Assembly: GCA_016704565.1 (NCBI GenBank)
Contig: JADIZV010000001.1
Location: forward strand, 124,001-188,000
Length of the DNA: 64,000 nt
Origin: Candidatus Phosphoribacter baldrii
GTDB lineage: Bacteria; Actinomycetota; Actinomycetes; Actinomycetales; Dermatophilaceae
Reading direction: 5' to 3'
Shown here: positions 26,543 to 34,708 of the stretch, piece by piece
Numbering within the stretch: position 1 is the first letter of the stretch
Layout: the number at the start of each line of letters is the position of its first letter
Position numbers and translations under genes: made by a program
Notes under the pieces: model-generated
What the model saw: the letters and a program-made list of their open reading frames with translations, nothing else
Told to the model about the DNA's origin: nothing
Database searches by the model: none

Positions 26543-27304
26543 CTACCGGCCGAAGCGACGCTCCCGGCTGCCATAGGAGCGCAGTGCGCGCAGGAAGTCG
26601 ACCCGCCGGAAATCCGGCCAGTAGGCCTCGCAGAAGTAGAACTCGCTCTTGGCGCTCTGCCAGAGCAGGAAGCCGCCGAGGCGCTGCTCACCGGACGTGC
26701 GGATGACCAGGTCCGGGTCGGGCTGACCGCGGGTATAGAGATGCGCGGCGATCTCCTCGACGCTCACCTTGTCGGCGATCTGCTCGATCGGCGTGCCATC
26801 GGCGGCGTGCGTGAGGATGAGGCGACGCACCGCGTCGGCGATTTCGCGGCGCCCCCCATACCCGACGGCGACGTTGACGGTGAGCCCAGCGACGTCCGCG
26901 GTCGCCGTCTCCGCCGCACGCAAGGCATCGGCCGTCGCCGTCGGCAGCAGGTCGAGCGCGCCGATCGGGTGAAGGCGCCACCGATGGGCCGCAGCAAGGT
27001 CGCTCACGGCCTGCTCGATGATCCGCAACAGCGGCTCCAACTCGCTGGAGTCACGGTCGAGGTTGTCCGTCGAGAGCAGCCACAGAGTGACCAACTCGAC
27101 ACCGGCCTCTTCGCACCACGCGAGCAGGTCCTGGATCTTGTCGGCCCCGGCCTGATGCCCGCCGACCGTGTCGAACCCGTTCGCCTTGGCCCAGCGCCGG
27201 TTGCCGTCGAGCATGACGCCGACGTGCCGCGGCACGTTGGCCCGGTCGAGGTCATGGGCCAAGCGCCGCTCATAGACGCCATAGAGCACGTCGCTCAGGC
27301 CCAC
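26543..27304 (-). CDS. Short-chain cis-prenyl diphosphate synthase (UppS family)
   Basis: This cis-prenyltransferase condenses isopentenyl diphosphate onto an allylic primer. The catalytic Asp is in VGVMLDGNRRWAKANG, and the diphosphate site is RTSGEQRLGGFLLWQSAKSEFYF. At 253 residues, and lying next to TrhA as Rv1086 lies next to Rv1085c in M. tuberculosis, it is closest to the Z-farnesyl diphosphate synthase. A main undecaprenyl synthase cannot be excluded. It ends six bases from the SulP stop (convergent). Confidence 0.9.
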   Translation of the reverse strand: MGLSDVLYGVYERRLAHDLDRANVPRHVGVMLDGNRRWAKANGFDTVGGHQAGADKIQDLLAWCEEAGVELVTLWLLSTDNLDRDSSELEPLLRIIEQAVSDLAAAHRWRLHPIGALDLLPTATADALRAAETATADVAGLTVNVAVGYGGRREIADAVRRLILTHAADGTPIEQIADKVSVEEIAAHLYTRGQPDPDLVIRTSGEQRLGGFLLWQSAKSEFYFCEAYWPDFRRVDFLRALRSYGSRERRFGR

Positions 27305-27432
27305 CTCGTCCCGCCTCTCATTCCTTCGTCACCGCTGCCGGCTGGTCGCTGACACGCTACTCCCGTATGCCGTGGCACTCGCGTCCGAGAGATCGCCACG
27401 GTCGGTCGTCCCGCCCGTTCCGGTGGGACTTA

Positions 27433-27472
27433 CACCGGTTTCCTGGCAGATGTATCTGCCAGGAAACCGGTG
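27433..27472. repeat. Perfect 19-bp palindrome in a divergent intergenic region
   Basis: CACCGGTTTCCTGGCAGAT, two bases (GT), then the exact complement. It lies in the 330-base gap between the divergent prenyltransferase and TrhA genes. The rest of that gap holds one octamer copy, GC-rich degenerate repeats (27536-27585) and a likely operator next to trhA. As DNA it can form a cruciform; as RNA it is a strong hairpin. A terminator would be expected for an unseen transcript, since both flanking genes point away. Confidence 0.9.
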
Positions 27473-27585
27473 CAGGTGCCCAGGCTGGGAGCTGTCGTCG
27501 CCGTGCAGGATCGCCGTGATGGCCTAGCCACCCGACGGCCCCGGCCCCGACAGCCCCGACGACCCCGGCGACCCCGGCGATCTCG

Positions 27586-27625
27586 CTAACCTACGGACTC
27601 GTAAGTTACGCAACCGTAAGTTAGA
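27586..27625 (+). promoter_or_regulatory. Candidate operator with three CGTAAGTTA-type sites before trhA
   Basis: Just upstream of the TrhA start are two direct copies (TCGTAAGTTAC and CCGTAAGTTAG) and one inverted, degenerate copy (CTAACCTACGG). Together they form overlapping dyads in an AT-richer patch, typical of TetR/MarR-type operators or of a promoter under such control. No regulator gene is adjacent. Confidence 0.55.
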
Positions 27626-27634
27626 CTGCTTCTC

Positions 27635-28306
27635 ATGAGCGTTATCCAGCTGCCCGAGCACCTCGCCCCGAAGCCACTCCTGCGCGGGTGGTTGCATGCC
27701 GGGACCTTCCCCCTGGCGGTCATCGCCGGCGTGGTTCTCATCGTCCTCGCACCCGAAGGCCGAGCCCGGATCGGCGCCGCCGTCTTCGTGGCCTCGGCGG
27801 CGATGCTGTTCGGCACGTCGGCCGTCTACCACCGCGGACAGTGGTCGGCGCGGGTCCACACCGTGCTCAAGCGGCTGGACCACTCGAACATCTTCCTCAT
27901 CATTGCCGGGTCCTACACACCGTTCGCCCTGTGCCTGCTGCCGCCGGACCAGGCCCGCAGCCTGCTGCTCACGGTCTGGTTGGGCGCACTCGGTGGCGTG
28001 GCCTTCCGCGTGTTCTGGGTCAACGCGCCCCGGTGGCTCTACACCCCGATCTACGTCGCGCTCGGCTGGGTGGCGGTCTTCTACTTCACTCCGTTGTTGG
28101 CCGGCGGCGGTGCCGCGGTGATGACCCTCATCGTCGTCGGCGGCGTGCTCTACACCGTGGGCGCCGTCGTCTACGGCACCAAGCGGCCGAACCCATCACC
28201 GCGCTGGTTCGGCTTCCACGAGGTGTTCCACGCGTGCACGGTGGCGGCGTTCATCACCCACTTCGTGGCCGTCGCGCTCGCGGCATACACGGTCGCCACG
28301 GCCTGA
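27635..28306 (+). CDS. trhA: TrhA (hemolysin III) family membrane protein
   Basis: This seven-helix membrane protein of 223 residues belongs to the PAQR/YqfA family. Conserved motifs are the SAVYHRGQW segment after the second helix, DHSNIFLIIAGSYTPF, and the C-terminal FGFHEVFHACTVAAFITHF, with three metal-type histidines. E. coli TrhA affects membrane energetics; the hemolysin name is historical. A triple-site operator precedes it. Its neighbours match those of Rv1085c in M. tuberculosis. Confidence 0.92.
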   Translation: MSVIQLPEHLAPKPLLRGWLHAGTFPLAVIAGVVLIVLAPEGRARIGAAVFVASAAMLFGTSAVYHRGQWSARVHTVLKRLDHSNIFLIIAGSYTPFALCLLPPDQARSLLLTVWLGALGGVAFRVFWVNAPRWLYTPIYVALGWVAVFYFTPLLAGGGAAVMTLIVVGGVLYTVGAVVYGTKRPNPSPRWFGFHEVFHACTVAAFITHFVAVALAAYTVATA

Positions 28307-28322
28307 ACGCGTGGGCAGGGGG

Positions 28323-28604
28323 CTACGGCGCGGGGTCCGGGCCGTCCTGCGGGACCACCGCTGACGGTCCGGCGCCGGAAGGCCGCGCACCTGGCGCCGA
28401 GCCGCCAGCACCGCCACCCCCCTCAGCCTTGGCCGCCTCGGCAGCCTCCAACGCAGCCAGACGATCGCGCTCGCGATAGGCCATCCGGCGCATCCGGGCA
28501 TTCATGTTGCGCATGAGGAAGTAGAGCGCCACCGCCAGCGCGAAGAAGGCAAGGAACGCGCCGATACCCGGCCCGACCGCTGAGTTGGGAACTGGACCAC
28601 CCAT
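28323..28604 (-). CDS. Small membrane protein beside mca (Rv1083-like)
   Basis: The 93-residue protein has one clear transmembrane segment at about residues 13-32 (IGAFLAFFALAVALYFLMRN). A basic, helical stretch (MNARMRRMAYRERDRLAALEAAEAAKAE) and a disordered Gly/Pro tail follow. It begins immediately at the stop of mca and is surely co-transcribed. A protein of the same size lies beside mca in mycobacteria. Function unknown; a membrane partner for mycothiol chemistry is only a guess. Confidence 0.8.
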   Translation of the reverse strand: MGGPVPNSAVGPGIGAFLAFFALAVALYFLMRNMNARMRRMAYRERDRLAALEAAEAAKAEGGGGAGGSAPGARPSGAGPSAVVPQDGPDPAP

Positions 28605-29537
28605 CTAAACCGCCACCCGTCCGTCGAACACCAGCGCCAGGTCCTGGCGTGTTGCCATCTCGTCCGCCTGGGCCGGCGAGCCCAGCCCAGCGAACACATC
28701 GTCCTCCATCTCAAGGATCGGCACATAGGACAGCGCCGCCTCAAAATCCTCGGTCGGCCACACCCGCCGCTCCAGGTCGCGGGGCATCTTGAACCACGAG
28801 CCCTCGGGGTCGACCTGGGTCGCATGCGCGAGCAGGGCCCGGTCGCGAGCGCTGAAGAAGTCAGCGCAGGGGACCTGTGTGGTGATCCGCCGCTGGCCGC
28901 GCCGCTCAATGGCGGCCACCCACTCGGCATACGGGGACTCCAGGCCCGCGGCCACCATCGCGTCGTGGAACGCGCGGATCCGTCCGCCCGAATGGGTCTG
29001 GTTGTAATAGAGCTTCAGCGGTTGCCACGCGTCACCCGCATGGGGGTATGCCGTGAGGTCACCTGCCGCTGCGAAGGCAGCCATCGAGACGGTGTGGGTC
29101 ATGATGTGGTCGGGGTGGGGATAGCCGCCGTGCTCGTCGTAGGTCGTCATGACATGCGGACGGAACTCCCGGATGACCCGCACGAGGGCCTCCGCGGTCA
29201 CCGAGATGGGCTCCAACGCGAAGCAGCCCTCGGGCAGTGGCGGCAGCGGGTCGCCTTCGGGGAGCCCTGAATCGACGAACCCCAGCCAGACGTGCTCGAC
29301 GCCGAGGGCGGCAGCAGCAGCAGCCATCTCGTCGCGCCGGACCTGGGCGATGTCCCGCCGGATGTGGGGGTCGTTCTTGAGGGCCTCGTTGAGCACATCG
29401 CCCCGCTCACCACCGGTGCACGACACGACACAGACCCGCGCTCCGCCGGCGACATACATCGCGGTCGCCGCCGCACCCTTGCTCGACTCGTCGTCAGGGT
29501 GAGCGTGAACGGCCAGCAGGCGGAAGCCTTCGTGCAT
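28605..29537 (-). CDS. mca: Mycothiol S-conjugate amidase Mca
   Basis: This zinc amidase cleaves mycothiol S-conjugates during detoxification, a marker of actinobacteria. The metal ligands are in LAVHAHPDDESSKGAAA (near residue 13) and YPHPDHIMTH. The 310-residue length, the YNQTHSGGRIRAFHDAM segment and the absence of MshB-type features point to Mca rather than the MshB deacetylase. It is followed with no gap by a small membrane protein gene and is divergent from the DUF4307 gene, an arrangement also seen around Rv1082. Confidence 0.95.
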   Translation of the reverse strand: MHEGFRLLAVHAHPDDESSKGAAATAMYVAGGARVCVVSCTGGERGDVLNEALKNDPHIRRDIAQVRRDEMAAAAAALGVEHVWLGFVDSGLPEGDPLPPLPEGCFALEPISVTAEALVRVIREFRPHVMTTYDEHGGYPHPDHIMTHTVSMAAFAAAGDLTAYPHAGDAWQPLKLYYNQTHSGGRIRAFHDAMVAAGLESPYAEWVAAIERRGQRRITTQVPCADFFSARDRALLAHATQVDPEGSWFKMPRDLERRVWPTEDFEAALSYVPILEMEDDVFAGLGSPAQADEMATRQDLALVFDGRVAV

Positions 29538-29612
29538 ACCTGAATCGTGTCCTCGGTGGCAGGGGGGTTACGGTGGACCATCATCCCACCCTGACGACGA
29601 AGGGCTTTGCAG

Positions 29613-29984
29613 GTGGCTGTTGGGGGTCTGAAAATCGCGCCGGGCACCGGCAAGTGGTGGGCTCTGGGCATCGCCTTCACGTTGGCGTTCACGGTGTTCG
29701 CCTCATGGCGGGTGCTGTCGGTGGCCGATCAGGCGATCGACGTGACGACGACCGGGTTCAAGGTCATCGACGACCGCACGCTCAAGCTCAGTTTCGACGT
29801 GCACAAACCGCCGCAGGTCGCCGTCGTGTGCACGGTCCATGCCCAAGACCAGAAGAAGAACGTCGTCGGGACGCTGTCCGTCGACATCCCGGCGGCCACC
29901 GAGCGGACGACCACCCATGAGGTGCTCATCAAGACGACGACCCAGGCCTTCGCCGGACTGGTCCACGACTGCGTCCGACGCTGA
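29613..29984 (+). CDS. DUF4307 membrane protein
   Basis: The 123-residue protein has an N-terminal membrane anchor (WWALGIAFTLAFTVFASWRVLS). An extracytoplasmic beta-rich domain follows, with two Cys (VCTVHAQ and HDCVRR) that could pair. It matches DUF4307, an actinobacterial family that lies next to mca and greA. I place the start at GTG 29613 behind AAGGG; a TTG six bases upstream is also possible. Function unknown. Confidence 0.8.
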   Translation: MAVGGLKIAPGTGKWWALGIAFTLAFTVFASWRVLSVADQAIDVTTTGFKVIDDRTLKLSFDVHKPPQVAVVCTVHAQDQKKNVVGTLSVDIPAATERTTTHEVLIKTTTQAFAGLVHDCVRR

Positions 29985-30010
29985 TCTCGCAAGGTCCCCA
30001 CGGCGGCCCC

Positions 30011-30082
30011 CGGAACGCGTTTGACGCCCGGGACGCCCGGAACGCATTCGACGCTCGGGACGCTCGGGACGCCCGGAACGCT
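30011..30082. repeat. Degenerate 9-bp tandem repeats upstream of metB
   Basis: Eight or so imperfect units of GACGCCCGG/GAACGCTCG run head to tail in the short gap before metB. No ribosome site separates them from the metB start, so they form most of its leader. Confidence 0.75.
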
Positions 30083-30109
30083 CGCGGCGCGCGGCTAGAG
30101 TCGCTCGTC

Positions 30110-31294
30110 ATGACCACGCAGCGCCCACGAGGCTTCGCGACGACCGCCATCCATGCCGGGCAGGAGGCTGACGAGGCCACCGGCGCTGTGGTGACCCCGA
30201 TCTACCAGGTGTCGACCTTCAAACAGGACGGTGTCGGCGGGCTGCGCGGAGGCTATGAATACTCCCGCTCGGCCAACCCCACCCGTGCCGCCCTGGAGGA
30301 GTGCCTCGCTGCCCTCGAAGGCGGCGTGCGCGGGTTCGCCTTCGCCTCGGGCCTGGCCGGGCAGGACTGCGTGGTCCGCTCGCTCGTCGGGCCGGGTGAT
30401 CACCTCGTGGTCCCCACCGATGCGTATGGCGGCACCTATCGCTACGTCAACCGGGTCGCTCGCGCGCACGGCGTCGAGCACACCGTGGCGCCGATGTCGG
30501 ATCCGGCGGTGGTGCGTGCCGCCATCCAGCCGGGTCGCACCAAACTCGTCTGGGTCGAGACCCCGTCCAACCCGCTGCTGGGCGTCGCCGACATCGCGGC
30601 GCTGGCGGCCGTCGCTCACGAGGCCGGCGCGCTGCTCGTCGTCGACAACACCTTCGCGACGAGCTACCTCCAGCAGCCGCTCGCGCTCGGTGCCGACATC
30701 GTCACCCACAGCACGACGAAGTATGCCGGTGGGCACAGTGACGTCGTCGGCGGCGCCGTCGTCGTCGCCCGGGAGGTGGGGGTCGCGGCATACGCTGACG
30801 CGGCCGACCGAATCGCCTTCCACCAGAACGCGATCGGCGCCGTCGCGGGGCCGTTCGACGCCTGGTTGGTCCTGCGCGGACTGAAGACCCTCGCGGTGCG
30901 GATGGAGCGGCACTGCGACAACGCCGAGCGGGTGGTGGACTTCCTCACCGGACACGATGCAGTCAGCCAGGTGCTCTATCCCGGGCTGGCCAGCCACCCC
31001 GGGCACGAGGTCGCCGCCCGTCAGATGCGCCGGTTCGGCGGGATGGTGTCCTTCCGACTCCGGCGGGGCGAGGACGCCGCGGTCAAGGCGTGTGCGGCCG
31101 TGTCGTTGTGGACCCTCGGCGAGTCGCTCGGCGGGGTCGAGTCGCTCATCGAGCACCCGGGCCGGATGACCCACGCGTCGGTGGCCGGGACCGCCCTCGA
31201 GGTGCCGAGCGACCTCATCCGGCTCTCGGTCGGCATCGAGGACGTCGAGGACCTCATCGACGACCTGCGCGAGGCCCTGGACATCCACGGCTGA
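30110..31294 (+). CDS. metB: Cystathionine gamma-synthase
   Basis: This PLP enzyme joins an O-acyl-homoserine with cysteine in methionine synthesis. The cofactor Lys is in HSTTKYAGGHSDVVGG. The start GFATTAIHAGQEADEATGAVVTPIYQVSTF and the C-terminal GESLGGVESLIEHPGRMTHASV are typical. At 394 residues it could also be a cystathionine gamma-lyase. With cbs further along the window, both forward and reverse transsulfuration are possible. The next gene starts inside its stop codon (TGATG). Confidence 0.93.
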   Translation: MTTQRPRGFATTAIHAGQEADEATGAVVTPIYQVSTFKQDGVGGLRGGYEYSRSANPTRAALEECLAALEGGVRGFAFASGLAGQDCVVRSLVGPGDHLVVPTDAYGGTYRYVNRVARAHGVEHTVAPMSDPAVVRAAIQPGRTKLVWVETPSNPLLGVADIAALAAVAHEAGALLVVDNTFATSYLQQPLALGADIVTHSTTKYAGGHSDVVGGAVVVAREVGVAAYADAADRIAFHQNAIGAVAGPFDAWLVLRGLKTLAVRMERHCDNAERVVDFLTGHDAVSQVLYPGLASHPGHEVAARQMRRFGGMVSFRLRRGEDAAVKACAAVSLWTLGESLGGVESLIEHPGRMTHASVAGTALEVPSDLIRLSVGIEDVEDLIDDLREALDIHG

Positions 31295-32715
31295 TGGCGA
31301 CGCAGACCGAAGGGCCGTCCCTCGCCGATCGACGGGGGACGATGCTCGCCGATCAACGCGGGACGATGCTCGTCAATCAACGCGGGACGATGCTCGTTGT
31401 CGACGTCGGGTCGACTTTCACCAAGGCCGCGCTCGTCGACCTCACCACCGGCCGGATGTCAGCCCGAGGCGAGACCCCGACGACGCTGGACACCGATGTC
31501 ATGGACGGCGTGCGGTCCCTCGCCATCGATCTGGGCGATTCGACGGCCGTCGACGACGGCCGGATCCTCGCCTGCTCCTCGGCCGGGGGCGGACTGCGCC
31601 TGGCCGTCGTGGGGTATGAGCGCACGGTGACCGCTGAGGCCGGCTATCGTGTTGGGCTGTCGGCGGGCGCCAAGGTCGTCCATGTGGCCTCGGGTGCCCT
31701 CGGCCCCGACGAGCTCGCAGCACTTGCACACGCCCGACCCGACATCGTCCTCCTCGTCGGCGGCACCGACGGTGGCAACGCAGAGGTGTTGCAGCACAAT
31801 GCCGTTGCTCTCGGCAAGTGCTCGCTCCCCCGCGACGTGCCGATCGTCGTGGCCGGCAACGTCGAAGCCCAACCGCTCGTCGCCGCAGCCTTGACGCAAG
31901 CCCGGCGGCCCCATGTCCTCGCCGACAACGTCCTGCCGGAGATCGGCGTCGTCACCCCCGAGAGTGCTCGGGCGGCGATCCGGGAGGTCTTCCTCCGGCA
32001 CGTCATCGGCGGCAAGGGCCTCTCCCGCGACCCGGCCTTCGCCCGTGTGGTCCGCGCGGCCACCCCCGACGCAGTCCTCGCCGGGGTCGAGGTGCTATCA
32101 GAGGTCCTCGACCAGGACGTGCTCGTCGTCGATGTGGGCGGGGCCACGACCGATGTCTACTCGGCCGTCACCCCCCGCGGCGAGGACGCCGGCCTGCGCA
32201 AGGAGGTCGTCGCCCCGCTGCGCTTCTCGCGCACCGTCGAGGCCGACCTCGGGATGCGCTGGAACGCCGAAGGGGTCATCGAGGCCGCCGTCCGCGAACA
32301 CCTCCCAGCCCCGACTGCCCTGCGCCGGTATGCCGCCCGCCTGGGTGAGCACCCGGCATACCTCCCGGTGGGGCCGACCGAAGCGGGCCTGGACCTGGAC
32401 CTGGCCCGGTTGGCCGCGACGATCGCGGTCCGGCGGCACGCCCGGCCACCCTTCCCCGGTGAGGCGCCCCGGGCGTTGAGCGACCTCGGGCTGGTGCTCG
32501 GCTCGGGCGGAGTGTTGCGGCATACCACCGCCGACGTCTCACGCGCCCTTCTCACCGCAGTCACCACCGACCACGCCGGCGGGTGGCGGGTGCCGCGGGC
32601 ACCTCGGCTGGCGGTGGACGCGGCCTACCTGCTCGTGGTCGTGGGGTTGCTCGCCGCGAGTGACCCCGCCGCGTCCCGTGCGGTGGCCCGGACACTGGCC
32701 GGGATCGACGGATAG
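31294..32715 (+). CDS. MutL-type ATPase (glutamate mutase L/reactivase family)
   Basis: This is an actin/HSP70-fold ATPase of the glutamate mutase L family. Phosphate-binding loops are LVVDVGSTFTKAALVDL and VLVVDVGGATTDVYS, and the adenosine motif is VLGSGGVLRH. Family members reactivate or assemble adenosylcobalamin-dependent aminomutases, yet no mutase subunit gene lies in this window. The longest start (31294) overlaps the metB stop. The conserved domain begins only at the third of three in-frame ATGs (31342, 31366 and 31390) created by a 24-bp repeat, so the true start is uncertain (473 or 441 residues). Confidence 0.85.
   Translation: MATQTEGPSLADRRGTMLADQRGTMLVNQRGTMLVVDVGSTFTKAALVDLTTGRMSARGETPTTLDTDVMDGVRSLAIDLGDSTAVDDGRILACSSAGGGLRLAVVGYERTVTAEAGYRVGLSAGAKVVHVASGALGPDELAALAHARPDIVLLVGGTDGGNAEVLQHNAVALGKCSLPRDVPIVVAGNVEAQPLVAAALTQARRPHVLADNVLPEIGVVTPESARAAIREVFLRHVIGGKGLSRDPAFARVVRAATPDAVLAGVEVLSEVLDQDVLVVDVGGATTDVYSAVTPRGEDAGLRKEVVAPLRFSRTVEADLGMRWNAEGVIEAAVREHLPAPTALRRYAARLGEHPAYLPVGPTEAGLDLDLARLAATIAVRRHARPPFPGEAPRALSDLGLVLGSGGVLRHTTADVSRALLTAVTTDHAGGWRVPRAPRLAVDAAYLLVVVGLLAASDPAASRAVARTLAGIDG
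31319..31406 (+). repeat. 24-bp repeat creating three in-frame start codons
   Basis: CGGGACGATGCTCG plus a CGATCAACG-like segment recurs with exact 24-base spacing (ATGs at 31342, 31366 and 31390). Each ATG has the same GGGAC purine run in front. The repeat encodes RGTML-(A/V)-(D/N)-Q and lies just before the conserved ATPase domain. Confidence 0.9.
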
Positions 32716-32726
32716 CCTTGCCGGCC

Positions 32727-33944
32727 ATGGATGCTCTGCCGGTCAGCCTTGAGGACATCCGGGCTGCTCGCGAGGTGTTGCGAGGCATCGTGCGCGAGAC
32801 CGCGATGGAGCCCAACCGGGCACTGTCCGAACACGTCGGCGCTCAGGTCCACCTCAAGTGCGAGAACCTCCAGCGGGCCGGGTCGTTCAAGATCCGTGGG
32901 GCCTACACCCGGATGAGCCGTCTCTCGGCGCAGGAGAAGGCCCGCGGGGTCGTCGCGGCGAGCGCCGGCAACCACGCGCAAGGGGTCGCACTCGCCGCCC
33001 AGCTGCTGGGGATCTCGGCGACGGTGTTCATGCCGACGGGGGCGCCGCTGCCGAAGCTCGCCGCCACCCGTGGCTACGGCGCCGATGTCGTCCTGCATGG
33101 AACGACTCTCGACGAGGCCCTCGTCGAGGCGTTGGCCTTCGCGGAGCGGACCGGTGCCGTGCTCATCCACCCCTTCGACCACGCCGATATCGTTGCGGGA
33201 CAAGGGACCTGCGGGCTAGAGATCCTCGAACAGGTGCCCGACGTCAAGACCATCGTCTGCGCGACGGGCGGCGGCGGACTCGTCGCCGGGATCGCCGTGG
33301 CCGTCAAGGCGCTGCGTCCTGACGTGCGGATCATCGGCGTGCAGGCCGAGCAGGCAGCGGCGTGGCCACTGTCCCTGGCCGCTGGAGCCCCCGTGGCGCT
33401 GGCCTCGATGCAGACGATGGCCGACGGCATCGCGGTCGGTCGGCCCGGCCCGGTGCCCTTCTCCGTCGTGTCGAGCCTCGTCGACGAGGTGCATACCGTC
33501 TCCGAGGGCGGCCTGTCCCGGGCGGTCGTCATGCTCCTGGAGCGCGCCAAACTGGTCGCCGAGCCCGCGGGTGCGGCCGCCGTTGCCTGGCTCATCGAGT
33601 CGGGTATGCCGCTCGACGGCCCCGTCGTCGCCGTCATCTCGGGCGGCAATATCGACCCGTTGCTCATGCTGCGGATCGTCCGTCATGGCCTCACCGCGGC
33701 CGGGCGCTTCCTCGAGATTGCGGTGCAGGTGCCCGACCGCCCGGGGTCACTGGCTCGACTGCTGGCCGACCTCGCCGAATGTCAGGCCAACGTCATCGAG
33801 GTCAACCACGTCCGGACGACCGCTGGCTTGGCGGTCGACGAGGTCCAGATCGCGGTCGAGCTCGAGACGCGCGGGACGGCTCACCGTCAACAGGTGTTGA
33901 CGACGTTGCGCGACAAGGGCTATCGGCTCGTCTTCGGGAGCTGA
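32727..33944 (+). CDS. ilvA: Threonine ammonia-lyase with ACT domain
   Basis: This PLP enzyme deaminates threonine to 2-oxobutanoate, the first step to isoleucine. The PLP Lys is in RAGSFKIRGAYTRM. Substrate and phosphate loops are AASAGNHAQG and ATGGGGLVAG. The C-terminal ACT domain (FLEIAVQVPDRPGSLARLL) of about 75 residues is the single-ACT form (405 residues) common in actinobacteria rather than the long two-ACT IlvA. Its start lies 11 bases after the MutL-type gene, so they are likely co-transcribed with metB. Confidence 0.94.
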   Translation: MDALPVSLEDIRAAREVLRGIVRETAMEPNRALSEHVGAQVHLKCENLQRAGSFKIRGAYTRMSRLSAQEKARGVVAASAGNHAQGVALAAQLLGISATVFMPTGAPLPKLAATRGYGADVVLHGTTLDEALVEALAFAERTGAVLIHPFDHADIVAGQGTCGLEILEQVPDVKTIVCATGGGGLVAGIAVAVKALRPDVRIIGVQAEQAAAWPLSLAAGAPVALASMQTMADGIAVGRPGPVPFSVVSSLVDEVHTVSEGGLSRAVVMLLERAKLVAEPAGAAAVAWLIESGMPLDGPVVAVISGGNIDPLLMLRIVRHGLTAAGRFLEIAVQVPDRPGSLARLLADLAECQANVIEVNHVRTTAGLAVDEVQIAVELETRGTAHRQQVLTTLRDKGYRLVFGS

Positions 33945-33998
33945 CGCGGCATACCCGCTCGGTGCCGCCGAGAAAGGTGCGCCGAGACCGTCGCGGGC

Positions 33999-34490
33999 TC
34001 AGCCCGCGTAGGGGCGGGTGTGCAGGATCTTGACCTCGATGGTCTTGCCGTTGGGCGCGAGGTAGCTGACCGTTTCGCCGACCGTCCGGCCGTTGACCGC
34101 GGCGCCCAGCGGGCTCGCCTCGCTGAAGACATGCAGGTCCGTGTGGTCCTGGATCTCCCGGTGACCGAGCAGGAAGGTCTCTTCCTCGTCGAACATCTCG
34201 ACCGTGACCACCATGCCGGGCTCGACGATGCCGTCGTCCGGGGGCGGGGTCTCGCCGACCGTGGCGGACTCGAGCAGCTGGGTGATCTGGCGGATCCGGG
34301 CCTCCATCTTGCCCTGCTCCTCCTTGGCGGCGTGGTAGCCGCCGTTTTCGCGCAGGTCACCCTCAAGGCGCGCGGCCTCGATCTTCTTGGACAGCTCGAC
34401 GCGCCCCTCGGTCGAGAGGTGCTCCAGCTCAGCCTTGAGCCGGTCGTAGGCCTCCGGGGTGAGGTAGGCGCTCTTCGCGGTCTCGGTCAC
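33999..34490 (-). CDS. greA: Transcription elongation factor GreA
   Basis: GreA rescues backtracked RNA polymerase by stimulating transcript cleavage. The N-terminal coiled coil (LTPEAYDRLKAELEHLS) contains the acidic tip GDLRENGGYHAAKEEQGKMEARI, with the catalytic Asp/Glu pair. The C-terminal FKBP-like domain ends in YLAPNGKTIEVKILHTRPYAG. The 163 residues fit. It converges on ilvA and has a 218-base upstream region before the next gene, where I see no clear promoter. Confidence 0.97.
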   Translation of the reverse strand: MTETAKSAYLTPEAYDRLKAELEHLSTEGRVELSKKIEAARLEGDLRENGGYHAAKEEQGKMEARIRQITQLLESATVGETPPPDDGIVEPGMVVTVEMFDEEETFLLGHREIQDHTDLHVFSEASPLGAAVNGRTVGETVSYLAPNGKTIEVKILHTRPYAG

Positions 34491-34708
34491 GGTCGTTCGT
34501 CTCCTTGCCTGTCCCGGGCAAACGACCAGTGCGGGTCGGTTGCTCCGGGTGTCGTCGGGGTCGCGCGGCGCTTCGTCTCGAGCACGGTGCAGGGTGCCCG
34601 AACGTCGCTGCCGGGGCGCCGGCCCCGGTATGAAGTTGACAGTTTACCAAGCCTGGGCCGCGTTCGCGTGTTCCGTGCCTGAGTCGTTCCTGCCCCAGGC
34701 TGGCGGGC

